DNA of 64,000 nt from Desulfosporosinus cupriresistens (GCF_001707885.1 NZ_MASS01000003.1:75834-139833), one strand, 5' to 3'. Positions 1 through 8,434 are shown, numbered from the stretch's first letter. Numbers and translations are program-made. Notes: generated from the letters alone by a model not told the origin.

Positions 1-24
1 AAACGGACTTCAAGAAGTCCGTTT
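1..24 (-). terminator. Terminator-like hairpin after the phosphohexomutase gene
   Basis: A perfect 10-bp stem (AAACGGACTT / AAGTCCGTTT) with a 4-nt loop lies 53 nt past the stop of the minus-strand mutase gene. The bases that would hold the U-tract lie outside the window, so termination is inferred from the stem and its position. Confidence 0.6.
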
Positions 25-77
25 GGAGAATACCATTTTATCCAACTAAAAAACTATCGAGTTGCTCAGAATCTTTG

Positions 78-1820
78 TCAGACGGATCGTATTTGGGCTA
101 TACGGTTCATAACATCTGTTTTTACTCTGTGTAAAATATCTTTAGCCTCTTGGAGCGTATCCGCTTTCACTGAAAAGTAAAATTTGATTTTAGGTTCAGT
201 TCCAGAGGGGCGAACCATGACAAATCCTCCGCCGTGAAAAGAAAAACGCAAAACATTTGAATGGGGAAGCGTGAGTGGGTATGTTTGTCCTGTCGAAGTA
301 TCTTTACCAATTCGCTGTTCATAGTCATCTATTTTCCAAATATGAATCCCACCAAGTTCAAGGATTTCTTCTAATCTAAGTGAGTTCATAATCCTCGCTA
401 TTTCTTCCTTACCTTGGATTCCCCTCAATGCCAAGGACTCTTGATCATCCAAGTAGTATCCGAATTTTCTATAGATAAGCTCAAGAACATCGAAAAGGGA
501 ACGTTCCTCTACCTGCCGGTAATAGAGAGCAGCTTCCGCCAAAAGGATAGCAGCGATTACTGCATCTTTATCTCGGACAAAATCGCCGGCGAGATAACCA
601 TAACTCTCTTCGAAGCCGAATTGGAACGTTCCCCAACCGCCTTCTTCCATTTCTCTTTCCTTTTCAGCAATAAATTTAAATCCAGTCAGTACGTTTTCCA
701 CCCGCACATTGAAATATCGAGCAACCTCATCCGCTAGATCTGTTGATGCCACTGTTTTAATTATTGTTGCATTGTCTGGAAGGGTCCCTAAGGCTTTCTT
801 TTGCGATAGAATATAATAGGTTAACAGTATCCCAATTTGATTTCCAGTGAGCTGAACAAAGTCACCGTTCAGATCACGCAAGACGACACCTAAACGGTCA
901 GCATCTGGGTCGGTGGCTAAAAGAAGATCGGCTTTAAGTTCCATCCCATATTTTCGGGCTAGTTCAAATGTTGCCGGGATTTCTGGATTAGGATACGGCA
1001 CTGTCGTGAACTCTGGGTCAGGAAGTTCTTGCTCGGGTACTACGGTGACTGAGCAAAAACCAAGTTCAGCTAAAGCTCTGCGTACAAGTGTGTTCCCTGC
1101 TCCGTGCAAAGGTGTATAGACAATACGAAGTTCCTTCCCTTTTCGCTCATCCAGATCTGGGTGCAATGCAAGTTTTCGCACTCGAGCTAGGTAAGATTGA
1201 TCGATTTCTTCACCGATGATTTCTAGTAAGCCGGACATCTTAGCATTTTCTATGGACATGGGTTCGATTCCCAGCCAACTCTCCCGGGCTTCAATTCGGG
1301 CAAGTATCTGGTCAGCTTTCACTGGAGGCACCTGTCCACCGTCATCCCAGTACACTTTATAACCGTTGTATTCTTTAGGGTTGTGACTGGCTGTCACAAC
1401 AATACCAGCTAAAGCGTGCAACTGACGAACTGCATACGAGAGTTCTGGTGTGGGGCGAAGTGCATTAAAGAGATACACCTTAACTCCGTTTTGGGCGAGT
1501 ACTAAAGCGGCCTCGAGAGCGAATTCTGACGAGTATTTCCGAGAGTCGTAGGCAATAACCACTCCACGTTTCATACCCTCCTGCCCATGATCACAAACAC
1601 ATTCGGCTAGCCCTTGGGTGACTTTACGAATAACATATTTATTCATACGATTTGTGCCTGCTGCAATAATTCCTCTTAAGCCACCTGTACCAAATTCCAA
1701 ATCTGTATAGAATCGATCCTCAATTTCTTGCGGATCGGTGATCTGTCGCAGCTCTTGTCGTATTTCTTCCTCAAAGTAAGGATGTTCGGACCATAAGGTG
1801 TAGCGATCTTGAATAATCAT
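78..1820 (-). CDS. pgcA: Phosphoglucomutase/phosphomannomutase family phosphohexomutase
   Basis: This 580-aa cytoplasmic enzyme of the alpha-D-phosphohexomutase superfamily interconverts hexose 6- and 1-phosphates for cell-envelope polysaccharide and glycolysis. All four signatures are visible: the phosphoserine loop TASHNPKEYNGYK (about residue 143), the metal site DPDADRLG (about 305), the sugar-binding loop GFEESYGYL (about 405) and the C-terminal phosphate loop RPSGTEPKIKFY (about 537). Length fits the PgcA/PGM2-like subgroup. The ATG has a good AAGGAGG about 9 nt upstream. It is a single-gene unit ending at the hairpin at 1-24. Substrate preference (glucose or mannose) cannot be read from sequence. 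Confidence 0.93.
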   Translation of the reverse strand: MIIQDRYTLWSEHPYFEEEIRQELRQITDPQEIEDRFYTDLEFGTGGLRGIIAAGTNRMNKYVIRKVTQGLAECVCDHGQEGMKRGVVIAYDSRKYSSEFALEAALVLAQNGVKVYLFNALRPTPELSYAVRQLHALAGIVVTASHNPKEYNGYKVYWDDGGQVPPVKADQILARIEARESWLGIEPMSIENAKMSGLLEIIGEEIDQSYLARVRKLALHPDLDERKGKELRIVYTPLHGAGNTLVRRALAELGFCSVTVVPEQELPDPEFTTVPYPNPEIPATFELARKYGMELKADLLLATDPDADRLGVVLRDLNGDFVQLTGNQIGILLTYYILSQKKALGTLPDNATIIKTVASTDLADEVARYFNVRVENVLTGFKFIAEKEREMEEGGWGTFQFGFEESYGYLAGDFVRDKDAVIAAILLAEAALYYRQVEERSLFDVLELIYRKFGYYLDDQESLALRGIQGKEEIARIMNSLRLEEILELGGIHIWKIDDYEQRIGKDTSTGQTYPLTLPHSNVLRFSFHGGGFVMVRPSGTEPKIKFYFSVKADTLQEAKDILHRVKTDVMNRIAQIRSV

Positions 1821-1885
1821 CTGATATGTCCTCCTTCTATGTAGCTTCGATCAATAAAAACGATGGATAATGTTCCCTTTTATTG

Positions 1886-1894
1886 AGTATAGCA
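1886..1894 (-). promoter_or_regulatory. Possible extended -10 promoter for the phosphohexomutase gene
   Basis: The minus strand reads TGCTATACT about 65 nt upstream of the mutase start: an extended -10 (TGn plus TATACT). No convincing -35 lies 17 nt upstream, which is tolerated in extended -10 promoters. This is inference from motif and position. Confidence 0.35.
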
Positions 1895-1945
1895 TACTTC
1901 AAACGGATAGGACAGATGGATCTAAAAACACCAGAATGTCACCAA

Positions 1946-1974
1946 AAAATATACCTCGGCCTAAGCCTGAGGTA
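1946..1974 (-). terminator. Terminator overlapping the degV stop codon
   Basis: On the minus strand, TACCTC/GAGGTA arms with a GC-rich interior are followed at once by TATATTTTTT. The stem spans the stop codon of the DegV gene (1961-1963), so translation termination and transcript termination nearly coincide. Confidence 0.65.
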
Positions 1975-2845
1975 CTAGAACTGGAGAAATTATGATCCCA
2001 ACCAATCCAGGCCCCGTATGAACCCCCATGACTGGGCTAATCTGGTTGAACAACAATTCATCAATATTAGGGAGTTGATGAGCTTTCTGCCAAAGGTTAC
2101 GAGCTTCTTGCTCTGCTCCCCCATGGACAATAGCCACGTTATAGTGATCTTCTTGAGTACTTTCTTTCAAAATATCAAACAATTTATTAAGCGATTGATC
2201 TCGGCCACGGACTTTTGCAAAGGTAATGTACTTGCCTTCAGAGTTAACCGTAATAATGGGTTTAATATTCAAGAGTTCACCAAGGGTGCCTGACACGTAC
2301 CCGATTCGGCCACCTCGTTTTAGATAATCTAACGTGGAAAGCACAAAATAGATTCTAGTTCGTTCTGAAACATCCTTAGCTGCTTTAATTACGCTCTGAA
2401 AATCCGTTGAGCGACGGAGCTGACGAGCTGCTTCTCGGACTGGGAAACCTAACCCCATAGAAAGCGATTTGGAATCCAACACATTGATGACCATCTCTTT
2501 AAATTCTTGTGCTACCTGACATACGGTTTCATAGGTTCCGCTTAAACCACTTGATATATGCATCGCAAGAATATGTGTGACATGCCGATCTCTTAACTGA
2601 CCAAATAAATTGGCTATTTCAGCTGGAGAAGGCAGCGATGTAGTGGGAACCTCATTGACCATATTGTCGTAAACTTCATTCGGACTAATATTAACTCGAT
2701 CGAGATATTCCCGATCTGGGTAGACAATGTGCAAGGGAAGAACTTCTATCTCAAATTCCCGAATCATTTCCGGGTCCAAATCGCTCGTACTATCTGTTAC
2801 AATCGCGATTTTAGGGACACTCGTCAGCATTGTAGAGGGTTGCAT
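1961..2845 (-). CDS. DegV family fatty-acid-binding protein
   Basis: DegV/EDD-fold proteins bind a fatty acid; members of the FakB group present it to the kinase FakA. The N-terminal signature KIAIVTDSTSDL and the TSLPSP segment typical of the ligand site are present, as is the central SSGLSGTYE lipid-head-group motif. I chose the ATG at 2845 (294 aa). The same frame is open to an ATG at 2881, but a -10-like TATACT lies at 2889-2894, which would make that start leaderless, while AAAGGA precedes 2845. No fakA gene is nearby, so a role in fatty-acid phosphorylation is only a family-level inference. Confidence 0.85.
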   Translation of the reverse strand: MQPSTMLTSVPKIAIVTDSTSDLDPEMIREFEIEVLPLHIVYPDREYLDRVNISPNEVYDNMVNEVPTTSLPSPAEIANLFGQLRDRHVTHILAMHISSGLSGTYETVCQVAQEFKEMVINVLDSKSLSMGLGFPVREAARQLRRSTDFQSVIKAAKDVSERTRIYFVLSTLDYLKRGGRIGYVSGTLGELLNIKPIITVNSEGKYITFAKVRGRDQSLNKLFDILKESTQEDHYNVAIVHGGAEQEARNLWQKAHQLPNIDELLFNQISPVMGVHTGPGLVGIIISPVLVPQA

Positions 2846-2933
2846 GAGGCACTGTTCCTTTCCATTATTCAGTAATGCCATATAGATTAGTATAGCTTAA
2901 ACTTTGACAATTACACTTGCAACTTCGTGCAGA

Positions 2934-3515
2934 TTAGGATATTAACAGAACTTGCGTAGCCTTACGTACGTCCTCAATGGCTGTCGGATGCTCATTAATT
3001 TCCCCAGCTTGATCAATCCCCTTATAGAGGCAGGGGGGAGCGTATTGAATATCTAACATATGAAAGAGAGTTTTAATGGAACGTTCTGCACATTCAAACA
3101 CATCGGGCTTTTTTGTTCCGGCCGTCGCAAGAAAAAGACCAATACGTTCGTAACCAGAGGGATTTATAAGGGTCTGATGGTGCAGGTATTTGAGAGCCCA
3201 AAACGTTTGCATACGGTCAATTAGAATTTTGGTTTGCGCATTTAACCCCATCATAAAAATCGGAGCAGCGAGGATTAGACGATCAGCACGAATCAGCTTC
3301 TCTTGCAGCTTGGGGATATCGTCCTTTATTACACATATCCCTTTTGCTGAACATGCCCCGCATCCTTGGCAGGGATTTATCTTTAGATCTGAAAGGTAAA
3401 CTAATTCAGTCGCATGGCCCTCGGCCTTGGCAGTTTCCATCGCTTCTATGACTAAGCGGGTCGTGTTTCCATTGCGACGTGGGCTACAGGCAATTCCAAG
3501 CACGGATAACGACAT
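2934..3515 (-). CDS. NADPH-dependent FMN reductase / iron-sulfur flavoprotein
   Basis: This 193-aa flavodoxin-fold protein has an N-terminal FMN phosphate loop (SPRRNGNT, residues 11-18) followed by a compact cysteine cluster CQGCGACSAKGIC around residues 49-61. That cluster is typical of iron-sulfur flavoproteins and related multimeric FMN reductases of anaerobes. The APIFMMGLNAQTK segment is the usual flavin-contact loop. It likely moves electrons between ferredoxin or NAD(P)H and an unknown acceptor. GGAG precedes the ATG. No neighbouring gene points to a specific substrate. It may share a transcript with the downstream degV gene, since no terminator is visible between them. Confidence 0.82.
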   Translation of the reverse strand: MSLSVLGIACSPRRNGNTTRLVIEAMETAKAEGHATELVYLSDLKINPCQGCGACSAKGICVIKDDIPKLQEKLIRADRLILAAPIFMMGLNAQTKILIDRMQTFWALKYLHHQTLINPSGYERIGLFLATAGTKKPDVFECAERSIKTLFHMLDIQYAPPCLYKGIDQAGEINEHPTAIEDVRKATQVLLIS

Positions 3516-3557
3516 TTCTTCTACTCCATTCTATAATTCTGTTTTAGTTCCAAGTAT

Positions 3558-3594
3558 AAAAGCGAGCTTCTCAAAATTTAAGAAACTCGCTTTT
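3558..3594 (-). terminator. Terminator-like hairpin upstream of the flavoprotein gene
   Basis: AAAAGCGAG and CTCGCTTTT arms flank a loop that can pair further; on the minus strand the stem ends in CTCGCTTTTATA. It would end transcripts from the small gene at 3691-3795 before the flavoprotein gene. Confidence 0.5.
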
Positions 3595-3690
3595 AGATTT
3601 GGCCTCTGCATGAGTTAAAGCTAATTTGGTTACAATTTAGGATTAGAATCTGGGTCAAAATACCGCACCCTTTCTGTAACGTCTTACTAC

Positions 3691-3795
3691 TTATCCTTCT
3701 TCATGAACTAGCCTTTTTTCTTGTGTGGATTTAATTGATTCCAGTCCCACAGACTCTAAAATTGCATTAATCATTAATTGCTCTTTTTGTGTCAT
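3691..3795 (-). CDS. Small hypothetical protein (34 aa)
   Basis: This unrecognised reading frame starts MTQKEQLMINAILESVGLES and ends HEEG. It is supported by a very good ribosome binding site (GGAAAGGAG about 9 nt before the ATG) and by the terminator-like hairpin at 3558-3594 about 95 nt past its stop. It has a hydrophobic-then-charged pattern consistent with one amphipathic helix and no cysteines. It lies in the 460-nt gap between the flavoprotein and GNAT genes. Function unknown. Conservation of the frame in a related genome would decide whether it is real. Confidence 0.5.
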   Translation of the reverse strand: MTQKEQLMINAILESVGLESIKSTQEKRLVHEEG

Positions 3796-3944
3796 ATAAA
3801 CTTTTTCTCCTTTCCATATATTTTAAGGTATCACTTTATTATATACCTATTTCTGGGATTTGCAACGCTTTTTTTAAAAACGATCAAAATAATTTAGACC
3901 TTCCAATGTTTTGACGAAAATCGACCCCTTTTTGCGTTGAAACA

Positions 3945-3973
3945 CCGGACTTTAATAATCTATGAAAGTCCGG
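3945..3973 (-). terminator. Hairpin after the GNAT gene
   Basis: A perfect 9-bp stem (CCGGACTTT / AAAGTCCGG) with an 11-nt loop begins 6 nt past the GNAT stop. The following minus-strand bases are only moderately T-rich (GTGTTTC), so it may be a weak terminator or an RNA 3' end stabiliser. Confidence 0.5.
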
Positions 3974-3979
3974 CGAAAT

Positions 3980-4804
3980 TTATGCAAGTTTTATATACAT
4001 TTCAAACTGTTTTGCGTCAGAGTTAATTCCGTGTGCACTGAGAAAAGCAACAATCCAATCTTCAGGTTGATTAGTCAATGAAAATGACGCATTTGAGCGC
4101 CCAAGCACTGAGGAGATCAGTTCTTTAGCCCCAGCTTCGGTTGCACTCCAAGCATCTAAGCAAGGAGCATTATTGTCTCCAGCAAATAACGCACCAGCTG
4201 TTCTACTCGAATTCATTACGGCAGAAAAATTACCATACCGTTTAAGATACTCCTCTCTTCTTTGCCATGCTGGATTAAAGAATGCTCGGCGACGGCTTTC
4301 AAAATACTGTTCAACTGAAGCCATTTCAAGATGACACGCCTCAACTTTCCTATCTGAGAAAAAATTAATTCCACCTTGAGTACGGTAAATATTGAGCTGG
4401 CGCATTCGTGTAAAACCGACTGACTGATAGACTTTAAGTGCATGATTTTGCTCCAGAACCTCAAGGTAAACTCCTTTTAATCCAACACTAGTAGCAGAAT
4501 TGAGCTGAGAGAACATTAGAGGTGCAAAAAGGCCCTTTCCCCGGTAATTCGGATCAATGCAAGCCCCAGCGATCCATCCATCGACTCCGTCTATGGACAG
4601 CAAAGCAAAGCCGACAATCTGATCTTCAACAAGGATTGCCATCGAATGCTGGAGAGAGACTTGACTTAGATGAAGCCAAACTCGCATATGTTCAGGCGTA
4701 TATGTCATGTCGTAATAATATCCCCGCCAACAGCGGTTCCAAATGTCCGTCAATTCATGCAAACTGATATGTTCAAGCGTATTTACTCTTATATTTTTTT
4801 TCAT
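3980..4804 (-). CDS. GNAT family N-acetyltransferase
   Basis: This 274-aa protein has an acetyl-CoA-binding motif A in its first half (GACIDPNYRGKGLFAPLM, about residues 80-97, with the R-G-x-G core), followed by the YLEVLEQNHALKVYQSVGF segment typical of GNAT motif B. The C-terminal ~120 residues carry no motif I recognise and could be a second degenerate GNAT half or a substrate domain. The substrate is unknown. The ATG at 4804 has only a weak GAAGTG upstream. It is divergent from the M18 aminopeptidase gene. Confidence 0.82.
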   Translation of the reverse strand: MKKNIRVNTLEHISLHELTDIWNRCWRGYYYDMTYTPEHMRVWLHLSQVSLQHSMAILVEDQIVGFALLSIDGVDGWIAGACIDPNYRGKGLFAPLMFSQLNSATSVGLKGVYLEVLEQNHALKVYQSVGFTRMRQLNIYRTQGGINFFSDRKVEACHLEMASVEQYFESRRRAFFNPAWQRREEYLKRYGNFSAVMNSSRTAGALFAGDNNAPCLDAWSATEAGAKELISSVLGRSNASFSLTNQPEDWIVAFLSAHGINSDAKQFEMYIKLA

Positions 4805-5074
4805 GGTTTTTAATTCACTTCATTCTTAGCTATAAATTTTGTATTTAACTCCCTGGCGAGTCATGACCGCCAGTTGATGCGCGGCGCTAAAGATCTAGGT
4901 AGGTTCAACTAATACATTTCTATTATCCTTGCTTGATTTCCTGCTAACTCTTTCAAGGTTACTGAAATGACAAGCAGGAATGGCGTGATTCAGAGAGAAT
5001 ATATAGTTTTTGTTTAATATTGAGGGTGAAGTAGAATTATATTATCAATCGATCTGAAAGGTGGTTAAATTAGG
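4805..5074. other. Divergent intergenic region with nested inverted repeats
   Basis: This non-coding stretch separates the GNAT and aminopeptidase genes. It contains a CTGGCG/CGCCAG inverted repeat around GTCATGAC (4853-4873). It also holds an outer TTCCTGCT/AGCAGGAA pair (4938-4980) with an inner TTTCA/TGAAA pair. The second could fold in the leader RNA of the aminopeptidase gene, about 95 nt before its start. No riboswitch family that I know matches. Confidence 0.3.
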
Positions 5075-6388
5075 ATGATCTCTTATATTAATAATGATGA
5101 ACAGCAGTTTGCCCAATTACTGCTCGATTTTATCCAAGAGAGCCCATCTTCCTTCCATGCTGTAGAAGGCGTCAAGAAATTGCTTGTTCCCCAAGGGTTC
5201 CAAAAGTTGTCCTTAAAAGATAAATGGTCATTGATTCCCGGGGGTAAATACTATGTAACTCGTAACGATTCTGCCTTAATTGCTTTTGTTGTTGGCGAAG
5301 GTGTGCCAGAGAAGTATGGGTTTCACATTATTGGAGCGCATACGGACAGCCCTAGTTTTCGGGTTAAGCCCTTGCCGGAAATATCTGTAGAAGGGCATTA
5401 TGTGAAGTTAAATGTTGAAACTTATGGCGGACCGATACTTAATACCTGGTTGGACCGTCCACTTTCTTTAGCAGGTCGGGTTATTTTGCGCGGGGACTCC
5501 CCTTTTTCTCCTCGAAGCAGACTTTTCCGTAGTGACCTTCCCCTGCTTGTGATTCCCAATCTTGCTATCCATATGAATCGTAAGGTTAATGAAGGAATTG
5601 AATTGAACAAACAAAAAGATATGCTGCCCTTATTAAGCCAAATCACGCAAGACTTTGAAAAAGAAAGTACCCTGATTAGTCACCTTGCCAAAACGCTGCA
5701 ATGTCCCCATGATGATATCTTAGATTTCGACCTTTTCCTCTATGAATATGAAAAAGGTCATTTTGTTGGGCTGCAACAAGAGTTTATTTCAAGTGGTCGT
5801 CTTGATGACTTGGCGATGATTCATGCCGGTGCCTGGGCTCTAGCTAACGCTAAACCAACTCTGACCACACAGGTTCTGGCCTGTTTTGATCACGAAGAAT
5901 GCGGAAGCATTTCCAAACAAGGGGCGGCTTCTCCTTTTCTATCCTTTATTTTAGAACGAATTCTGCTAGGACTAAAAAAAGACCGAGAGGAATATCTCCA
6001 GGCCTTGGCGCATTCTTTCCTGATTTCAGCCGATATGGCCCACGCTCTTCACCCCAACTCAGGAGAAAAGCTTGATCCAGTTAATCGCCCAATCCTTAAT
6101 AGCGGGCCAGTGATTAAAATCAGTGCTAACCAAAGTTACACAACTGATGCGGAATCTGCGGCCGTTTTCACTACCCTCTGTCAACTCGCAGGGGTTCCTG
6201 TCCAGAAATTTGTCAATCGTTCGGATGAACGAGGGGGCTCAACTATTGGTCCGATTTCCACTACACATCTTGATATACGGTCCGTGGATATCGGAAACCC
6301 TATCTTAGCTATGCATTCGGTACGTGAACTCGGCGGAGTTAAAGATCACTTAGCCATCGCCAAAGTCTTCTCGGAGTTTTATAAATAA
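5075..6388 (+). CDS. M18 family zinc aminopeptidase
   Basis: This 437-aa cytosolic metallopeptidase of the aspartyl-aminopeptidase type (M18) removes N-terminal, often acidic, residues. Visible di-zinc site elements in order: GAHTDSP (about residue 90), SSGRLDDLAM (about 240), DHEECGS (about 272, with the catalytic Glu pair), SADMAHALHPN (about 318) and the C-terminal HLDIRSVDIGNPILAMHS (about 398). Length matches bacterial M18 enzymes. The ATG follows GAAAGGTGG. It appears to be transcribed alone, convergent with the small gene at 6405-6644. Confidence 0.93.
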   Translation: MISYINNDEQQFAQLLLDFIQESPSSFHAVEGVKKLLVPQGFQKLSLKDKWSLIPGGKYYVTRNDSALIAFVVGEGVPEKYGFHIIGAHTDSPSFRVKPLPEISVEGHYVKLNVETYGGPILNTWLDRPLSLAGRVILRGDSPFSPRSRLFRSDLPLLVIPNLAIHMNRKVNEGIELNKQKDMLPLLSQITQDFEKESTLISHLAKTLQCPHDDILDFDLFLYEYEKGHFVGLQQEFISSGRLDDLAMIHAGAWALANAKPTLTTQVLACFDHEECGSISKQGAASPFLSFILERILLGLKKDREEYLQALAHSFLISADMAHALHPNSGEKLDPVNRPILNSGPVIKISANQSYTTDAESAAVFTTLCQLAGVPVQKFVNRSDERGGSTIGPISTTHLDIRSVDIGNPILAMHSVRELGGVKDHLAIAKVFSEFYK

Positions 6389-6404
6389 AGCTTTGTTATT
6401 GAAA

Positions 6405-6644
6405 TTATAACAGTAAGCTCTGGATAAATGCTTTGGCGTGATCGCAATGAACTGTCATGACTTGATCTGTTGATGGACTCAGTGGAATGAAAATCGTTGC
6501 GACCTCATCAAAGTTATATATTCTCTTTCCAGAAGACTGACAGATTAAATAACCTTTCTGGTTGAATAAGACCTCAAGTTTCTGCATGCCCAAAATACGA
6601 TTTGGTAGTGTCATATCAAAGTCTTCCAATTGGTCATCCCCCAT
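6405..6644 (-). CDS. Hypothetical protein (79 aa)
   Basis: No family recognised. The 79-residue product has alternating beta-like stretches (LEVLFNQKGYLICQSS, EVATIFIPLS) and ends in an HCDHAKAF segment whose His-Cys-Asp-His could bind metal. The ribosome binding site before the ATG is weak (GCGAG). The gene is convergent with the aminopeptidase, 16 nt from its stop. The composition is protein-like rather than random, which is the main support. Confidence 0.5.
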   Translation of the reverse strand: MGDDQLEDFDMTLPNRILGMQKLEVLFNQKGYLICQSSGKRIYNFDEVATIFIPLSPSTDQVMTVHCDHAKAFIQSLLL

Positions 6645-6790
6645 CTCGCCAAAACTGCGAACTATATGGCTTATTGATATGCTATATAGCTTTACTTTAT
6701 TTACGGCCTATACAATTTCCTTATAATACCATAAGAACGGCTTTTTAATGGGTATAGCTGGAAAATATGTTCGAATTTCGGTATAAACGA

Positions 6791-6819
6791 TTGACTATTC
6801 TTAATTGTTTCGCTATAAT
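6791..6819 (+). promoter_or_regulatory. Sigma-70/A promoter of the zinc-ribbon gene
   Basis: TTGACT (6791-6796) and TATAAT (6814-6819) are separated by exactly 17 nt: one mismatch from the full consensus. Transcription would start near 6826 and give a leader of about 105 nt before the zinc-ribbon start. Confidence 0.75.
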
Positions 6820-6873
6820 TAAGATGCTCGGAGTACTTGTGGATTTTACGAACCTTCTCGATTGCCTACGGCT

Positions 6874-6898
6874 TGGGAAGATTTTTCTGAACTTCCCA
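6874..6898 (+). promoter_or_regulatory. Leader hairpin before the zinc-ribbon gene
   Basis: TGGGAAG (6874-6880) and CTTCCCA (6892-6898) form a 7-bp stem inside the predicted leader, 33 nt before the ATG. There is no T-tract, so it is more likely an RNA stability or translation element than a terminator. Possible cold- or metal-linked control is speculation. Confidence 0.35.
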
Positions 6899-6931
6899 TG
6901 TAGCGGGTAATAATTTGGTGGAGGTTTGTTT

Positions 6932-7240
6932 ATGTTTAATGACAAAATTTTAAGTTGCAAAGACTGCGGTCGTGATTTTGAATTTACAGCATCCGAACAG
7001 GAGTTTTATGCAGAAAAAGGGTTTACTAATGAGCCTGGCCGTTGCCCCGAATGTCGCGCTGCTAGAAAAGAACAAAATAGGAATAGCGGTGGCGGTGGAT
7101 ATTCTCGTCAACCACGTGAGATGTTCCCCGCTATTTGTGCAACCTGTGGAAAAGAAACCACAGTACCTTTCCAACCTTCTGGTGACAAACCTGTTTATTG
7201 CCGTGACTGCTATCAACCACGTGCTCGCAACAATTGGTAA
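6932..7240 (+). CDS. Double zinc-ribbon protein
   Basis: This 102-aa protein has two cysteine-pair ribbons. The N-terminal one uses CKDCG plus CPEC, with the DFEFTASEQEFYAEKGF core of the zf-trcl/'probable zinc-ribbon' family. The C-terminal one uses CATCG plus CRDC, with a VPFQPSGDKPVYC core. A Gly/Arg-rich linker (GGGGYSRQPR) joins them, similar to RGG-type nucleic-acid-binding tails. The ATG at 6932 sits 7 nt after GGTGGAGG; a TTG at 6926 is too close. Such proteins are common, abundant and uncharacterised; RNA or DNA binding is an inference. The gene has its own promoter and a bidirectional terminator. Confidence 0.85.
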   Translation: MFNDKILSCKDCGRDFEFTASEQEFYAEKGFTNEPGRCPECRAARKEQNRNSGGGGYSRQPREMFPAICATCGKETTVPFQPSGDKPVYCRDCYQPRARNNW

Positions 7241-7253
7241 GTCGTATTTATGA

Positions 7254-7293
7254 AAAAAAACCTTTCCTGGCTAAATGCCTGGGAAGGTTTTTT
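7254..7293. terminator. Bidirectional terminator between zinc-ribbon and VanW genes
   Basis: An A-tract, the arms AACCTT-CC-GGC / GCC-GG-AAGGTT and a T6 tract form a classic two-way terminator between convergent genes. It ends 2 nt before the VanW stop codon. Confidence 0.8.
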
Positions 7294-7295
7294 AT

Positions 7296-8132
7296 TTATT
7301 CGCTTGATCCTGCCAACAAAGGCTCATACATCATGATGGCATGGTTCTCAGTAATAAAATCATCACCGATCAGGGTATTGTTGAGGTCAAAGATTCTACG
7401 CCTAACAATATTATGGCGCATATATCCTCCCCACCATTCCTGAGCTATCAAATGATTGCTTTGATACACTTCGTATTTTCGCGAGCAGGGTTGACCGCAT
7501 CTCAATTCGCCGTGAAGCTCATAATCGCCAACCGATACCAACAATTGATAATCTTGCGAGGTGTTGTTCTTTATTTGAAGATCGATGTAATTGTAGACAA
7601 CAGTAGCGCCACTCCCGAAGGGCTGAGTGCGGTTTGTATCAGGAAACACATCGTGTGTATGTCTCCACCGTTCTGTAACAGTTAATGATGTGTGCAGAGT
7701 CATCCAATAGATCAGATTTGAAAGCTGACAGAGCCCACCGCCAACGCCTGGTACAAATGATCCGTTTAAAAGAACCATCCCTTCCATGAACCCTCTTACC
7801 TCAGTAGGTTTACCAATCAAGCGCCAAAAAGAAAACGATTCTCCTGGTCTGATAATTATTCCATTGATTCTTTCAGTCGCCAATCTCAAGTTGGTTACCT
7901 TGTTTTCTTGGAGCCACATGTCAACGTTACGAAGCTTTCGATATAATGGGGTGCTATGTTTTGCAGCTAAATGAGGAAGATGAGAATTCTGGATTGTTGT
8001 TGCGTATTTAATTGATTTATAAAAAAACCATTGAACGTAGCGACGCCAGGTAAAGTATAACTTTCCTAAGAAAACCCGCAAGTTGGAACGATTGGCTGGT
8101 CGTTCAGACTGATAGGGAGTTTCCATACCCAT
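7296..8132 (-). CDS. VanW family protein
   Basis: This 278-aa protein carries the VanW core: NLRLATERINGIIIRPGESFSFW (about residues 80-102), the GGGLCQLSNLIYW segment (about 130-142) and the RWRHTHDVFPDTN segment (about 155). VanW is named from vancomycin-resistance clusters but is widespread, and its activity is unknown; an envelope or peptidoglycan role is assumed in the literature. There is no signal peptide and no van genes nearby. The N-terminal 60 residues are basic and aromatic. Resistance should not be inferred. Confidence 0.85.
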   Translation of the reverse strand: MGMETPYQSERPANRSNLRVFLGKLYFTWRRYVQWFFYKSIKYATTIQNSHLPHLAAKHSTPLYRKLRNVDMWLQENKVTNLRLATERINGIIIRPGESFSFWRLIGKPTEVRGFMEGMVLLNGSFVPGVGGGLCQLSNLIYWMTLHTSLTVTERWRHTHDVFPDTNRTQPFGSGATVVYNYIDLQIKNNTSQDYQLLVSVGDYELHGELRCGQPCSRKYEVYQSNHLIAQEWWGGYMRHNIVRRRIFDLNNTLIGDDFITENHAIMMYEPLLAGSSE

Positions 8133-8352
8133 ATTTTCCCTCCATATTAAATCTAGATAATGTAGGAGTGAATCATTAGCTTTTTATCTTTCGTGATACT
8201 CTATATACGAGATAAATTGTAACTTATTAAGTATAAATTCGTTTACAGTTAGACTCTTTGATGTCTACTTATTTCGCGGAATATCATTTGTATTCCTGCA
8301 ACTTTCCTCAAATATGAGGATATTTCGGAAAATTTTTTAGTTGTAAAGAAGT
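8133..8352. other. Intergenic region upstream of the VanW gene
   Basis: AT-rich sequence before the VanW gene. I see no reading frame with a ribosome binding site and no clear promoter hexamer pair here. With the adjoining terminator it fills the 302-nt gap up to the nitrilase-type gene. Confidence 0.4.
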
Positions 8353-8394
8353 ATAGAAAAACCTCCAATCCAGTTAGATTGAAGGTTTTTCTAT
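8353..8394 (-). terminator. Terminator of the nitrilase-type gene
   Basis: An 18-bp stem with one mismatch (ATAGAAAAACCT...CAATC / GATTG...AGGTTTTTCTAT) and a 6-nt loop lies 40 nt past the stop at 8435. The T-tract is inside the descending arm. Confidence 0.7.
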
Positions 8395-8434
8395 GCTTTA
8401 ACTTTTGTTAAGTTTAGATCTTTATTACTTAAAT

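Noticed and set aside
7296..8132. VanW as evidence of vancomycin resistance
   Set aside because: The family is widespread outside resistance clusters and no vanA/B/H/X or regulator gene is present.
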